A stretch of DNA of 64,000 nucleotides from Moraxella lacunata (GTDB lineage: Bacteria > Pseudomonadota > Gammaproteobacteria > Pseudomonadales > Moraxellaceae): contig NZ_UGQU01000001.1 in the NCBI RefSeq assembly GCF_900453205.1, forward strand, positions 620,001-684,000, in the 5' to 3' direction. Each line of letters opens with the position of its first letter. Within the stretch, counting starts at the first letter, position 1. The position numbers and the translations under genes were made by a program. A model generated the notes under the pieces. It worked only from the letters and a program-made list of their open reading frames with translations. It did no database searches and was not told the origin of the DNA. Shown here piece by piece: positions 18,611-28,013 of this stretch.

Positions 18611-20029
18611 TTATGCCTCCACCTTGTTGTCTTGTGGCTCTGATTTGCCCACTTTTGCCTCAAATTCATGACGGAAATAGCGTAATGCACTCATGAGTGG
18701 CTCCATCGCCCCTGGGGCATGGGCACAAAAGGTCTTGCCAAGCCACAAATCTCGTGTCAGCTCGGACAGTTTGTCAATGTCGTCCGCTTGCCCTTGTCCG
18801 TTTTCCATCGCATCAAGGATTTTTACGCCCCACGGCAAGCCATCACGGCAAGGGGTACACCAACCGCACGATTCTCTTTGAAAAAACTGTTGTAAGTTTC
18901 TTGATAAGCTTACCATGTCTTGCGTTTCGTCCACCACCATCATCAGACACGTCCCAAGGCGTGAGCCTGCTTTCATAATCGGGTCAAAATCCATGACAAG
19001 GTCAAGGTGTTCATCGCTTGCCGTCAAAAAGTCGGTACTCGCTCCCCCTGGTAGCCACGCCTTTAAGGTCAAGCCGTCCTGCATACCGCCAGCAAGCTCA
19101 ATCAGTTCACGAGCGGTATAACCAAACGGCACTTCCCACAGCCCTGCGTCCTTGACACGACCGCTACACCCCATAATCTTAGTGCCGGGGGTTTGTGATT
19201 TGCCTTTGGCGTTTGGCAAGGATAAATACCAATCCACACCATTTAACAAAATGGCAGGCATATTGTTTAAGGTCTCAACGTTATTAACCACCGTTGGACG
19301 ACCCCACGCCCCTGATACTTGGGGAAATGGCGGTTTGGTGCGTGGGTTGGCACGGCGACCCTCCAAACAGTTGATGAGAGCCGTCTCCTCCCCACAGATA
19401 TATCGCCCTGCCCCTGTGTGGACGTGCAATTCAAAGTTAAACTCCGTCCCCAAAATACCCTCGCCAAGCAAATTATTGGCGATACATTCGTTAATGGCGT
19501 TTTGTAAGCGTTCGGCGGCTAGGACATATTCGCCACGGATAAAGATATAGCCCACGCTCGCCCCAATGGCATAAGCGGTAATGAGCATACCCTCAATAAG
19601 CTGAAACGGAATCCGCTCCATAAGCAAGCGATCTTTGAACGTCCCTGGTTCCATCTCATCGGCATTACAAATCAAATACCGCACGCCACCGTCAGGCGGA
19701 GTCATAAACGTCCATTTTAGCCCTGCGTTAAAGCCTGCACCGCCACGCCCACGCACGTTGGCGGTTTTTATCATCTCGCCGACTTCTTTGGGGGTTTTTG
19801 CTAAGGCGTTTTTTAAACCTTTAAAGCCGTCTAGGGCTTCATACTCGGACAAAGTCAAAACCGCATCGTGATGATACAGTCGCCAAGTCAAAGGGTGTGT
19901 TAAGGAAGTGGGGGCTTCACCTTCTGCCAAGCCCACGCCCCAGATTGGGGTTTTTTGGCGATTTAGTTGGCTTGGGGCAAGCCCATTTTTACGAGCGTTG
20001 ATTTGCTCGGCGACATTTGGTTTATTCAT
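18611..20029 (-). CDS. nuoF: NADH-quinone oxidoreductase subunit F
   Basis: NADH- and FMN-binding subunit where electrons enter complex I. 472 residues. FMN/NADH loops are RGRGGAGFNAGLKWTF and the CGEETALINCLEG block; cluster N3 is ligated by ESCGWCTPCRDG with a distal Cys in GKTFCAHAPG. It overlaps nuoE by ATGA and precedes nuoG by 1 base. Confidence 0.96.
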   Translation of the reverse strand: MNKPNVAEQINARKNGLAPSQLNRQKTPIWGVGLAEGEAPTSLTHPLTWRLYHHDAVLTLSEYEALDGFKGLKNALAKTPKEVGEMIKTANVRGRGGAGFNAGLKWTFMTPPDGGVRYLICNADEMEPGTFKDRLLMERIPFQLIEGMLITAYAIGASVGYIFIRGEYVLAAERLQNAINECIANNLLGEGILGTEFNFELHVHTGAGRYICGEETALINCLEGRRANPRTKPPFPQVSGAWGRPTVVNNVETLNNMPAILLNGVDWYLSLPNAKGKSQTPGTKIMGCSGRVKDAGLWEVPFGYTARELIELAGGMQDGLTLKAWLPGGASTDFLTASDEHLDLVMDFDPIMKAGSRLGTCLMMVVDETQDMVSLSRNLQQFFQRESCGWCTPCRDGLPWGVKILDAMENGQGQADDIDKLSELTRDLWLGKTFCAHAPGAMEPLMSALRYFRHEFEAKVGKSEPQDNKVEA

Positions 20030-20535
20030 GCGTATTGCTCCAACAATAGACCGACCTCAGACGGCAACACAGGCCCATAAGTATCCTCATCAATCAGCAC
20101 GCTCGCCCCCTTGTCGCAGTTGCCAAGACAGCAAATGGGAAGTAGGGTAAAGCGACCGTCTTTTGTGGTTTGCCCATAATCAATGCCAAGCTCACGCTTA
20201 AAAGCGTCCGCCAATGCCTCATAGCCGTTCAGATAGCAAGCGATAGAATCACAAATCAAAATCACATGGCGACCGACTGGCATACGATAAATGCGGTTAA
20301 AAAATGTCGCCACGCCCTCCACGTCCGCCACAGGCATAGACAGCATATGGGCTATGGCGTGGACTTGGGCATCGTCCACCCAACCGTTACGTTTTTGGAC
20401 GAGTTTTAGAGCATCAAGCACCGCTGCCCTTGGTTGTGGGTAGTGATGAATATGATGATGAATGCCGTCAATTTCTTGGGGCGTTAAAATGGCATGAATG
20501 TCCACTTTGGGGGTTTTGTCGGTTACTATTTTCAT
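20026..20535 (-). CDS. nuoE: NADH-quinone oxidoreductase subunit E
   Basis: Thioredoxin-fold subunit with the [2Fe-2S] cluster N1a. 169 residues. Ligands are the cysteines of ICDSIACYLNG and PICCLGNCDKGASVLID. AGGT lies 8 bases upstream of the ATG. It begins the nuoEFGHIJKLMN block; upstream lies a 200-base AT-rich stretch with one palindromic repeat and then accessory genes, not nuoCD as in the standard order. Confidence 0.95.
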   Translation of the reverse strand: MKIVTDKTPKVDIHAILTPQEIDGIHHHIHHYPQPRAAVLDALKLVQKRNGWVDDAQVHAIAHMLSMPVADVEGVATFFNRIYRMPVGRHVILICDSIACYLNGYEALADAFKRELGIDYGQTTKDGRFTLLPICCLGNCDKGASVLIDEDTYGPVLPSEVGLLLEQYA

Positions 20536-20700
20536 AAAGTTACCTGTGCTAGCGTCAGCTTGCGGTTTTGGTTTTATTTATTAAATTGATAAAACTAACT
20601 TAATTTTATCAGTTTAACAAATGGTTGATTTAAAATTTTTGGCAGTTATGGTGTGTTTTTACACCCCATAACACCTAATAACTACATCGGCAATATTTTT

Positions 20701-20717
20701 GGTGCGTGGTACGCACC
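20701..20717. repeat. Palindromic 17-mer repeat (GGTGCGT..ACGCACC), copy 1
   Basis: GGTGCGTGGTACGCACC, one of eight near-identical palindromes in this window. It lies between the tandem duplicate gene at 20738 and nuoE. Confidence 0.75.
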
Positions 20718-20737
20718 CTGCTTTTTATCAATTGGTT

Positions 20738-21484
20738 TTATGACCAATCAAACGTAAACAATACAATTTTACTAATCGGTTCATATAACAATATTATCCA
20801 ATCCGCCCCACTGCACCCATAATTATAAGCAGGGACACCTGCGATAAAATAAAGTGGCTTGCCTTGACAAGTAATGTTTAATTTATCTTGTTGCCATTTT
20901 AAATCAATGGCTTTGGGTGCATAAGTAGGACTTGCCCAATTACCGCCTTGCTCTGATAAATCTCCACCCATTTCATCAAGCCAATCATTTTGCACTATTT
21001 CTTCATCATCTGATGAATGAATATTGGCAAGTTTATTGGTTTTGGCAAATAATTCTTGGGCTTTTTGATAATCATCTTTACGCTCTTGGACGTGTTTACG
21101 CTCTTCATCAAACCACCAATCGCCAAACATCTGTTTATGGTCATGAATGGCACTTCTCTCAAAATACCCTTCATTGCCCAAAAACTCATAACGATTATCA
21201 TTGGTTAATTTAAAAGCAAGCCAATTTTCGCCTGTAAATTCATTATGATATTCATGGGTATTCATACCAATATAACCTTCAAGAGGCTCAAAGGGGTTTA
21301 ACATATGAACGATTTGCCCACGCCAATCATCGTTGAGCATACCCAAATCAATGCTAATAAGCGGTAAAAAATGCTCTTTTAGCCAAGATTGATTTTCTAC
21401 AAATAACTTATCACTATCAGGAAATGGCGTTAAAAACCCATTTAGTTCATTGATGTTTTCAAAATGGGATAATACGGTATTCAT
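20738..21484 (-). CDS. Uncharacterised protein, downstream copy of a tandem duplication
   Basis: About 248 residues; I do not recognise the family. It is a close paralogue of the gene immediately upstream: both begin with FENINELN, share LKEHFLPLISIDLGMLNDD and NPFEP, then EYHNEFTGENW and LTNDNRYEFLG, and end VLFTFD(W/Y)S. The middle third has diverged. It has no signal peptide or membrane segment and is acidic. The start at 21484 has GGAG 5 bases upstream. The compact acidic character and the duplicated copies resemble immunity-type proteins of toxin systems; this is only a hint. Confidence 0.75.
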   Translation of the reverse strand: MNTVLSHFENINELNGFLTPFPDSDKLFVENQSWLKEHFLPLISIDLGMLNDDWRGQIVHMLNPFEPLEGYIGMNTHEYHNEFTGENWLAFKLTNDNRYEFLGNEGYFERSAIHDHKQMFGDWWFDEERKHVQERKDDYQKAQELFAKTNKLANIHSSDDEEIVQNDWLDEMGGDLSEQGGNWASPTYAPKAIDLKWQQDKLNITCQGKPLYFIAGVPAYNYGCSGADWIILLYEPISKIVLFTFDWS

Positions 21485-21496
21485 AATAGCTCCCAT

Positions 21497-22240
21497 TTAG
21501 CTATAATCAAACGTAAACAATACAATACGGCTTACAGGTTCATACATCATCATAATATAAGCACCGCCAAATCCAGTACAATAATGATAACTTGGCACGC
21601 CACCAATAAAATAAAACGGATTGCCTTCATAAGTAATGCTTATGCCGTCATTGGGCGTATCATCATCTACTTGTTTAAGCCGTGTTTTATGAAATGCACT
21701 TGGTGTGTCATAATTCGCCCAATTTCCATAAGAAAAACCACCACCCAATTCATCTAAAAATGACTCTTTGTTCCAATCTTTATCAAGATGTTTTGGAAAA
21801 TTGGCATTGACGATAAAGCCATGTTCTTTAAATAATGCTTTTTGTTTTTGATAATCGGCAATTTGCTCTAAATTGTCATCATAACTGCCGTCAGGATTTT
21901 TGCAATCATGCGCTCTCAAAAAATACTTTTCATCGCCCAAAAATTCATAACGATTATCATTGGTTAATTTAAAAGCAAACCAATTTTCGCCTGTAAATTC
22001 ATTATGATATTCATGCGTGCATTCGCCAATGTACCCGTCATCAGGCTCAAATGGGTTTAACATATGCACCACTTGCCCACGCCAATCATCATTTAGCATA
22101 CCCAAATCAATGCTGATAAGTGGTAAAAAATGCTCTTTTAGCCAAGATTGGTGTTCTACAAATAGTTTATCGCTATCAGGAAATAGCGTAAGATATTCGT
22201 TAAGTTCGTTTATATTTTCAAAATAGGGCAAGATATCCAT
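21497..22240 (-). CDS. Uncharacterised protein, upstream copy of a tandem duplication
   Basis: 247 residues, start MDILPYFENINELN, paralogue of the gene at 20738-21484 with near-identical first ~110 residues and C-terminal block GGVPSYHYCTG...VLFTFDYS. The central part differs and includes DDDTPNDGISITYEG. It follows pilU by 13 bases and precedes its copy by 12 bases, so all three are probably one transcript. No motif pointing to an enzymatic role was seen. Confidence 0.75.
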   Translation of the reverse strand: MDILPYFENINELNEYLTLFPDSDKLFVEHQSWLKEHFLPLISIDLGMLNDDWRGQVVHMLNPFEPDDGYIGECTHEYHNEFTGENWFAFKLTNDNRYEFLGDEKYFLRAHDCKNPDGSYDDNLEQIADYQKQKALFKEHGFIVNANFPKHLDKDWNKESFLDELGGGFSYGNWANYDTPSAFHKTRLKQVDDDTPNDGISITYEGNPFYFIGGVPSYHYCTGFGGAYIMMMYEPVSRIVLFTFDYS

Positions 22241-22253
22241 GCTTCTTCCTTAA

Positions 22254-23450
22254 TCACTCTTTTTTATCATCAGCCTCTTCGACATCAGCGTGAAGTGATA
22301 ACGAGCTTGCCACTTCATTTTGTCCATCACGGCGAGTACCTTTGAGTTTGATTTGTAAGCGTAGCTCGTTGGGCGAGTCGGCATTACGAATCGCTTCATC
22401 ATACGAGATAGCCCCTTCATCATATAAGTCAAACAACGCTTGGTCAAAGGTCTGCATACCCACTTCACGGCTTTTGGTCATAATCGCTTTTAACTCGTGC
22501 ATTTCACCCTTTAAAATCAAATCTGCCACAAGGCGGGTGTTAAGCATGATCTCCACCGCTGCCCGCCGCCCCTTGCCGTCTTCGGTACGGATTAGGCGTT
22601 GGGAAATAATCGCTTTCATATTGCTGGACAAATCCATCAACAGCTGATTTCGTCTTTCTTCTGGGAAAAAGTTAATAATACGGTCAAGCGTTTGGTTGGC
22701 ATTGTTGGCGTGCAGTGTGCCAAGGCACAAATGCCCCGTCTCAGCAAAGGCAATGGCGTGCTCCATCGTCTCGGTATCACGAATTTCACCAATCAAAATC
22801 ACATCAGGGGCTTGACGAAGCGTATTTTTTAAAGCGTGGTGCCAAGAGTGGGTATCCACACCGACTTCACGGTGGGTAATCATTGATTTTTTGTGTTTAT
22901 GGACATATTCCACAGGGTCTTCCACCGTGATGATATGCCCTGCTGAGTTTTCGTTACGATAATCAATCATTGCCGCCAAACTTGTGGACTTACCAGAACC
23001 CGTACCGCCCACGACCAGCACGAGACCCCGTTTTTCCATGATGACATCACGAAGCTGTGGTGGTAGTCTTAATTTGTCAAAGTTTGGAATCTCAGCCGCA
23101 ATGGTACGAATCACCATACCAACCTGTTGCTGTTGGATAAAGACATTCACACGAAAACGACTCACATTTGGCACATTGATGGCAAAGTTACATTCCATTT
23201 CTCGTTCAAACTCTTCTCTTTGGTAATCGTTCATAATCCCATAAGCAAAAAGTTTGGTTTTGTCAGCGGTCAAAGTTTGTTTGCCAAGCGGTTTCATCAA
23301 ACCTTGATGTTTGACGCTGGGCGGAAATTCAGCCGTGATAAATAAATCCGATGCCCCAATCTCAACGACTTTGGTTAGCATATTGTACATTATGCCTTTG
23401 GCTTCGGTTAATTCGCTTTCGCTAAATGGGATTTGAGTTTGTTCGGTCAT
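22254..23450 (-). CDS. pilU: Type IV pilus retraction ATPase PilU
   Basis: Hexameric ATPase that works with PilT to retract type IV pili and drive twitching. 398 residues. Walker A VGGTGSGKST, Asp box TVEDPVEYVH, Walker B DVILIGEIRD and His box GHLCLGTLHANNA are intact. The length and the C-terminal extension after PNELRLQIKL fit PilU rather than PilT. pilT, its usual neighbour, is not in the window; here pilU lies in an accessory block between nuoCD and nuoE. Confidence 0.9.
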   Translation of the reverse strand: MTEQTQIPFSESELTEAKGIMYNMLTKVVEIGASDLFITAEFPPSVKHQGLMKPLGKQTLTADKTKLFAYGIMNDYQREEFEREMECNFAINVPNVSRFRVNVFIQQQQVGMVIRTIAAEIPNFDKLRLPPQLRDVIMEKRGLVLVVGGTGSGKSTSLAAMIDYRNENSAGHIITVEDPVEYVHKHKKSMITHREVGVDTHSWHHALKNTLRQAPDVILIGEIRDTETMEHAIAFAETGHLCLGTLHANNANQTLDRIINFFPEERRNQLLMDLSSNMKAIISQRLIRTEDGKGRRAAVEIMLNTRLVADLILKGEMHELKAIMTKSREVGMQTFDQALFDLYDEGAISYDEAIRNADSPNELRLQIKLKGTRRDGQNEVASSLSLHADVEEADDKKE

Positions 23451-23503
23451 AGTGGGTTTCTTTTAAGTTGGTTAATGGGATTTTAAATGATAGGGGTTAA
23501 TTA

Positions 23504-24082
23504 CTAATTTATTGAAATCCATTGTATTGGCAAAGCACTATCGTGCATTTCCAATATAAAACCTTGAATTTCATTTTGGTATGTTTGTGCGGTTGTCATT
23601 AAAATGTCAGTATAAATTCGCTGTACAAAAACATTTTCTACTTCTTCCGCTTCAAAACCAATGGTATCAACTTCACAATTTATTAAAGGCACTAATTGCC
23701 AATCTTTATAAATCAAATTAGGCAATTGCTCAATGGCTTTTTCGTCATTCTTATCCAACGCATCATACCATTGCCTATTCCATTCATAAATACCTTTGAT
23801 TTCATTACTACCACAAAAATTTATATCATCAGGTTCATTTTTATCAATAAATTGCCCAAAATTATATTTATATTCAGCCACTTCTTGCATAAATTTTTTG
23901 GGATTTTCAATTTTGGGAAAAATAGCCAATTCAAAAGCATTACCTTCTTCCATACCGTGTACAAATAGCCACGCCACAACTTTTTTATTACCATATCTTT
24001 GGCAATAACTGCGAATGCGGTCAATTAAATGACTACCAACTGCATTAAATACTTCTGGGCAATTTAGATTAATATCGGTCAT
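23504..24082 (-). CDS. Uncharacterised acidic cytosolic protein
   Basis: 192 residues from MTDINLNC (an ATG five codons earlier is possible). No signal peptide or membrane segment; acidic and rich in aromatic residues. I do not recognise a family. Features such as VVAWLFVHGMEEGNAFELAIFP and the aspartate-rich middle resemble small immunity or DUF4303-like proteins, but I cannot assign it. It is the first gene of the pilU-side block and is followed by pilU after 53 bases. Confidence 0.7.
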   Translation of the reverse strand: MTDINLNCPEVFNAVGSHLIDRIRSYCQRYGNKKVVAWLFVHGMEEGNAFELAIFPKIENPKKFMQEVAEYKYNFGQFIDKNEPDDINFCGSNEIKGIYEWNRQWYDALDKNDEKAIEQLPNLIYKDWQLVPLINCEVDTIGFEAEEVENVFVQRIYTDILMTTAQTYQNEIQGFILEMHDSALPIQWISIN

Positions 24083-24098
24083 TTTACACCCAATCATA

Positions 24099-24115
24099 GG
24101 TGCATATTATGCACC
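24099..24115. repeat. Palindromic 17-mer repeat, diverged copy 2
   Basis: GGTGCATATTATGCACC, a perfect palindrome around a central base and a variant of the GGTGCGT family, directly upstream of the gene starting at 24082. Confidence 0.6.
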
Positions 24116-24188
24116 ATTTTTTGGTAAATATTAAATTAAAAATAAAATTGGTATTGTTCAATAAAGATATATTTTAAAATTTGGACGT

Positions 24189-24255
24189 GTAGGGGCGAAT
24201 TACATTCGCCCAAAAATCAACACTTTATCACAGGGCAAATGTGATTTGCCCCTAC
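24189..24255. repeat. Double-palindrome intergenic repeat (GTAGG...CCTAC type)
   Basis: GTAGGGGCGAATTACATTCG... and ...GGGCAAATGTGATTTGCCCC with CTAC at the end: two palindromes about 20 bases apart with the same outer boxes as the element at 1146-1211. Confidence 0.75.
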
Positions 24256-24327
24256 AAACCTACCCAAAGGTATGGTTGGTTAACAATACCATAAAATTAA
24301 ATTGATTTTTAACTTTGGGTTTTTAAG

Positions 24328-24344
24328 GGTGCGTGATACACACC
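24328..24344. repeat. Palindromic 17-mer repeat, copy 3
   Basis: GGTGCGTGATACACACC, one arm with a single mismatch. It lies in the gene-poor stretch between the 24082 gene and the broken lipoprotein gene. Confidence 0.6.
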
Positions 24345-24365
24345 TTACTTCTTGCCAATTTTTAA

Positions 24366-24521
24366 TTAGCGACTATTGGCAAATTCTCTATCAAATCTAT
24401 AATCCTTTGGCAAATGAATTTGAATATTTTTAAAAACTTCTTTCATTGTTGCATTGGGATTATAATGATAGGGTTTTTTATGGCTATCATTTGATTTAAG
24501 TCTTTTCATTTTCATCATCAT
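24366..24521 (-). CDS. Possible small protein (51 codons) or gene remnant
   Basis: An open frame MMMKMKRLKSNDSHKKPYHY... with a plausible coding C-terminus (FKNIQIHLPKDYRFDREFAN). The start could also be at 24509. No ribosome site is visible and it is flanked on both sides by palindromic repeats, so it may be the tail of a lost gene or a short antitoxin-like protein. Family unknown. Confidence 0.35.
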   Translation of the reverse strand: MMMKMKRLKSNDSHKKPYHYNPNATMKEVFKNIQIHLPKDYRFDREFANSR

Positions 24522-24528
24522 TAAACCG

Positions 24529-24551
24529 TAAGGTGCGTAGTACGCACCTTA
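24529..24551. repeat. Palindromic repeat, copy 4 (best conserved)
   Basis: TAAGGTGCGTAGTACGCACC followed by TTA: the palindrome extends to 23 bases here. Confidence 0.75.
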
Positions 24552-24584
24552 CTTACTACTTGCTATCCATCAATTTAAAAACCT

Positions 24585-25046
24585 TTAAAATGGGTGTCGG
24601 CAATTCGGCAATGCTTCAAATTGCGGTTTATATTGCTCACGCAATTCATTTAACTTATCACCATCTTTCCAAGTACTTAATCCTTGACTTGCTTGTCTAT
24701 ACCCATTCACAACTTCCATACATTCTTTGTATTTAAATGTACTATCGTCTAATTTGGTAAATGTCTGGCCAGCACCATACATAGTTTTTTATCTTCCGAC
24801 AAACCAACTTCTTTTTGTCCATCAGCATATAATTTACCATCTTTTGGAGACAATACAATACTTTTATTTTCGGCTGAAAATACATCAACCATCAAATAAG
24901 TATCGCCATCTTGTTTGATTTCAAAAACAGTAGGCTTTATTTTACCTTCTTGCTTCCAAAAACCCTTGTAATCATCGTACCCCCCCGCTATTACCGCAAG
25001 CAGATAGAGCAAAAGACATTACCAATACTGAAAGAAATTTGTTCAT
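24585..25046 (-). pseudogene. Small lipoprotein gene with two compensating homopolymer frameshifts
   Basis: The ATG at 25046 (AAGGAG upstream) starts MNKFLSVLVMSFALSACGNS, a lipoprotein signal with lipobox LSAC. A G7 run (24980-24986) then throws the frame off; with G6 it would continue GGYDDYKGFWKQEGKIKP. Further on, an A6 run at about 24784-24789 shifts it back: with A7 it would read DKKTMYGAGQTFTKLDD and run to the stop at 24585. The first and last segments are in the same frame. The intact product would be about 153 residues, function unknown. This may be phase variation, decay or base-calling error in homopolymers. Confidence 0.75.
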
Positions 25047-25118
25047 AACGAACTCCTTTTGATTAACAAAAACAAGCTTTATATGATTGAATAAAGCAAT
25101 TAACAACTTAATTCAAAA

Positions 25119-26867
25119 TCATCTATCACAATCCGCCATTACAATATCAATACTCGCCAAATAAATAATCGCATCAGACACCAAAGAGCCGTTAATCACA
25201 CTTGGCATCTGCTGTAAATGAGCAAAAGTCGGCGTACGAATACGCGTGCGATAGCTCATTGTAGAGTTATCCGACACCACGAAATAGCTGTTTAGCCCTT
25301 TGACCCCCTCTACCATACAGGCACTCTCGCCCGCTGGCATTACAGGCCCCCACGACACCGAGACAAAGTGGTTAATGAGTGTCTCAATATCCTTTAAGGT
25401 TCTATCTTTTGGCGGTGGCACGGCTAGCGGATGCTCGGCTTTATATGCCCCTGACGGCATATTATTTAAGCACTGCTCAATAATCCGCAGAGACTGGCGA
25501 ATCTCTTCAATCTTGACAAGACATCTGTCATACGCATCGCCGTTATAAAAGACAGGGATTTCAAAGTCAAAGTTTTCATAGCCCAAATACGGACGAGCTT
25601 TACGCAAATCAAACTCCACGCCAGTCGCCCGCAAGCCAGCCCCCGTTACGCCCCACGCTAGGGCGTGCTTGGCGTCATACTGGGCAACCGCTTGCGTACG
25701 CCCCTTTAACACCGAGTTGGTCATTGTCGCCTTAAAGTACTCATCAATGCGTTTTGGCATCCAGTCCAAAAACTCACGCACAAGCCTATCCCAGCCGTTT
25801 GGCAAATCCATCGCCGTTCCACCAATCCGAAACCACGCAGGGTGCATACGATAGCCTGTTACCGCCTCGATGATGTCATACGCCTTTTGACGGTCGGCAA
25901 ACATATAAAACACAGGGGTCATACCGCCAGCATCTTGGATAAATGTTCCCCAATACAAAAGGTTATTGGTAATCCGAAACAGCTCACTCATCATAATGCG
26001 AATGGTGTTCGCCCTATCTGGCACGGTAATGCCAGCCAGTTTCTCCACCGCCATAATGTAGGGAAGCTCATTCATCACCCCACCCAGATAGTCAATACGG
26101 TCGGTGTAGGGAATGTACGAATGCCAAGTTTGGCGTTCCGCCATTTTCTCCGCCCCCCTGTGATGATAGCCGATGTCAGGGATACAATCGACAATCTCCT
26201 CGCCATCAAGCTGTAACACCAAGCGAAACGCCCCGTGAGCAGACGGGTGGTTTGGACCAATGTTCAAAAACATAAAGTCCTCATCTCGCCCAGAGCGTTT
26301 CATTCCCCATTCTTCTGGGATAAAACGCAAATTTTCTTGTTCAAATTGTTGCTTAGCAGAGTTTAGAAAATACGGCGTAAACTCGGTCGCTCGTGCGTGA
26401 TATTCTTTACGCAGGGGGTGCCCTTCCCAGTATTTGGGGAGCAAAATCCGTGTCAAGTGCGGATGTCCGTCAAACACCACGCCAAACATATCCCACACTT
26501 CTCTTTCGTACCAGTTGGCATTGGGATAGATTTGGGTGGCACTTGGGATATGCTCGCCCTCGGCTAGGGCGACTTTGATACGAATGTCTGAATTTCGCTC
26601 AATACTCATCAGATGATAAAACACCGTAAAGTCGCTAGCAGGTTGTCCGTAGCGGTGTTTGCGAAGTCGCTCGTCAATGGCGGATAAATCCACAAGCATC
26701 ACAAAGGGCTTGGGCAATTTGCGTAAATACAGCAAAACATCAAGCACTTGGGCTTTGTCCACCCAAACGGTAGGAATGCCGTCTGCCGTTTCTTGGACGG
26801 TCAGCCCTGCAAACTGGGCGTTTAGTTCGTTTAAAATCTCAAAATCGTGAATGTGGTTAATGCTCAT
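25119..26867 (-). CDS. nuoC: NADH-quinone oxidoreductase fused subunit C/D
   Basis: 582 residues combining NuoC (about 1-185, with the [20 protein letters not shown] signature at its end) and NuoD (about 190-582). NuoD carries [35 protein letters not shown] and the quinone-site residues. The fusion is usual in Acinetobacter, Moraxella and E. coli. The start at the ATG (26867) is preferred over an in-frame TTG three codons upstream. It stands alone here, separated from nuoB by about 3.7 kb and from nuoE by about 4.6 kb of other genes. Confidence 0.95.
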   Translation of the reverse strand: MSINHIHDFEILNELNAQFAGLTVQETADGIPTVWVDKAQVLDVLLYLRKLPKPFVMLVDLSAIDERLRKHRYGQPASDFTVFYHLMSIERNSDIRIKVALAEGEHIPSATQIYPNANWYEREVWDMFGVVFDGHPHLTRILLPKYWEGHPLRKEYHARATEFTPYFLNSAKQQFEQENLRFIPEEWGMKRSGRDEDFMFLNIGPNHPSAHGAFRLVLQLDGEEIVDCIPDIGYHHRGAEKMAERQTWHSYIPYTDRIDYLGGVMNELPYIMAVEKLAGITVPDRANTIRIMMSELFRITNNLLYWGTFIQDAGGMTPVFYMFADRQKAYDIIEAVTGYRMHPAWFRIGGTAMDLPNGWDRLVREFLDWMPKRIDEYFKATMTNSVLKGRTQAVAQYDAKHALAWGVTGAGLRATGVEFDLRKARPYLGYENFDFEIPVFYNGDAYDRCLVKIEEIRQSLRIIEQCLNNMPSGAYKAEHPLAVPPPKDRTLKDIETLINHFVSVSWGPVMPAGESACMVEGVKGLNSYFVVSDNSTMSYRTRIRTPTFAHLQQMPSVINGSLVSDAIIYLASIDIVMADCDR

Positions 26868-26996
26868 AGTTTCCAACTTATCAGATGATTGCAGTCTTGT
26901 AATAATTGCGTGATAAAATGTTCAAAAATTTATTCTTACAAAAAAATACATTTTTAAAAATTTTCATTATTAAACTTCCGATAAAACCAAAACAAA

Positions 26997-27068
26997 GAAA
27001 ATCGTTTGTGGTGAGCTTGTCGAATCACAATGATTTTCGTTACTCTTCGATAAACTCAGGGGTGAACG
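26997..27068. repeat. Intergenic inverted repeat with TGAGCTTGTCGAA core
   Basis: GAAAATCGTTTGTG (26997-27010) is mirrored by CACAATGATTTTC (27026-27038) around GTGAGCTTGTCGAAT; a second, inverted half (CTCTTCGATAAACTCAGG, then GGTGAAC) follows. This looks like a dispersed REP-type element. Nothing else is evident in the 320-base gap between nuoCD and the OsmC gene apart from AT-rich sequence that should hold the nuoCD promoter. Confidence 0.6.
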
Positions 27069-27191
27069 GAAATCCAGTTTCACGGCAAGTTTATTTTCAC
27101 AAAATGGCAAAGTACTTTTATTAAAAACCTTACTGACTTTATCATAGGATAAGACTAGTCGTCATTATCATGCCATTCATCATCTTATTTA

Positions 27192-27659
27192 TTACAATTC
27201 TAAAATTGTCGCTTGACACTGCACAGGAAAATTCAAAGAATTGGCAATAAAACATAATTCATGAGCTTTTTCATGCAAACTAAGTGCTAATTGTTTATCA
27301 CCACGACTAATTTTTACCACAGGATTTAAGGCTGCAGAAATAAAATGCCCTGCTGTTCTATCATCACCTTCATTCATGATTGCCGTAGCATTATCTTGAT
27401 ATTCTTCCACAACAATTTGATTAACCGCACACAAATGTAAATACCAAAGCTTATGACATGATGAGATGCTGGCAAGCAATAATTCTTCTGGATTCCATTT
27501 ATTTTTATCGCCACGGAATGTAGGATCAGACGATGCCAAAATATCCGTCTTATTATCCGCCTGAATAATAAAATCACGCCCATAACTGCTATAATCTTTT
27601 GTACCTATGCCAAGATTACCTTGCCAAGTGATTGTCGTTGTATAATGATGTGTTTTCAT
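27192..27659 (-). CDS. OsmC family protein (organic hydroperoxide / redox type)
   Basis: 155 residues of the OsmC/Ohr fold, which reduces organic hydroperoxides with a cysteine pair in the cytosol. Two conserved cysteines occur in ISSCHKLWYLHLC and NFPVQCQATI; WNPEELLLASISSCH is the typical helix. The first motif has Cys-His-Lys as in the YhfA/OsmC-like group, so the exact substrate is uncertain. The gene stands alone in the accessory stretch between nuoCD and the effector island. Confidence 0.88.
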   Translation of the reverse strand: MKTHHYTTTITWQGNLGIGTKDYSSYGRDFIIQADNKTDILASSDPTFRGDKNKWNPEELLLASISSCHKLWYLHLCAVNQIVVEEYQDNATAIMNEGDDRTAGHFISAALNPVVKISRGDKQLALSLHEKAHELCFIANSLNFPVQCQATILEL

Positions 27660-27790
27660 AACTGTTGCATTCTCATTTGGGTGTATTTTGCATGTTAGGT
27701 TTGCGTTATCACTTAACCCAACATACTTTTTAATAATTCAATTATTACCCTGTTGCCATCGCAATAAATTCAGCTTCGGTTAACATTTAA

Positions 27791-27807
27791 GGTGCTTGTT
27801 ACGCACC
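27791..27807. repeat. Palindromic 17-mer repeat, copy 5
   Basis: GGTGCTTGTTACGCACC, one arm with one mismatch. It lies in the 350-base gap between the OsmC gene and the gene ending at 28014. Confidence 0.6.
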
Positions 27808-27886
27808 GTTTAAAATATAATTTTCATTTAATAAATTTTAAATTAAAAATAAAAACCGTATTTATTTTTAATTTTGAGTTATAGTT

Positions 27887-27964
27887 GTAGGTTGGGTTGA
27901 GTTTACGAAACCCAACAAAATCAAGGCTTAAATGTTGAGTTTCACTATCGTTCCACCCAACCTA
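27887..27964. repeat. Inverted-repeat element (GTAGGTTGGGT...ACCCAACCTAC)
   Basis: Outer arms GTAGGTTGGGT and ACCCAACCTAC are perfectly complementary over 11 bases; an inner palindrome TTGGGTT...AAACCCAA fills the left half. The layout echoes the GTAGG-type double palindromes elsewhere in the window but the core sequence differs. Confidence 0.65.
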
Positions 27965-28013
27965 CAACTGTTAATTTTTAAATATAAAATATATATAATT
28001 ACACATATTGCAA

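Noticed and set aside
18610-18690. In-frame N-terminal extension of nuoG
   Set aside because: It lies within nuoF codons; GGAGG directly precedes the internal ATG that begins the ferredoxin-like domain.
24529-24551. Palindromic 17-mers as CRISPR repeats or attachment sites
   Set aside because: Copies are irregularly spaced over 39 kb, without spacer arrays, cas genes, integrase or tRNA junctions.
27001-27124. 72-codon plus-strand frame between nuoCD and the OsmC gene
   Set aside because: It is composed of the intergenic inverted repeat and AT-rich DNA; no coding signature.
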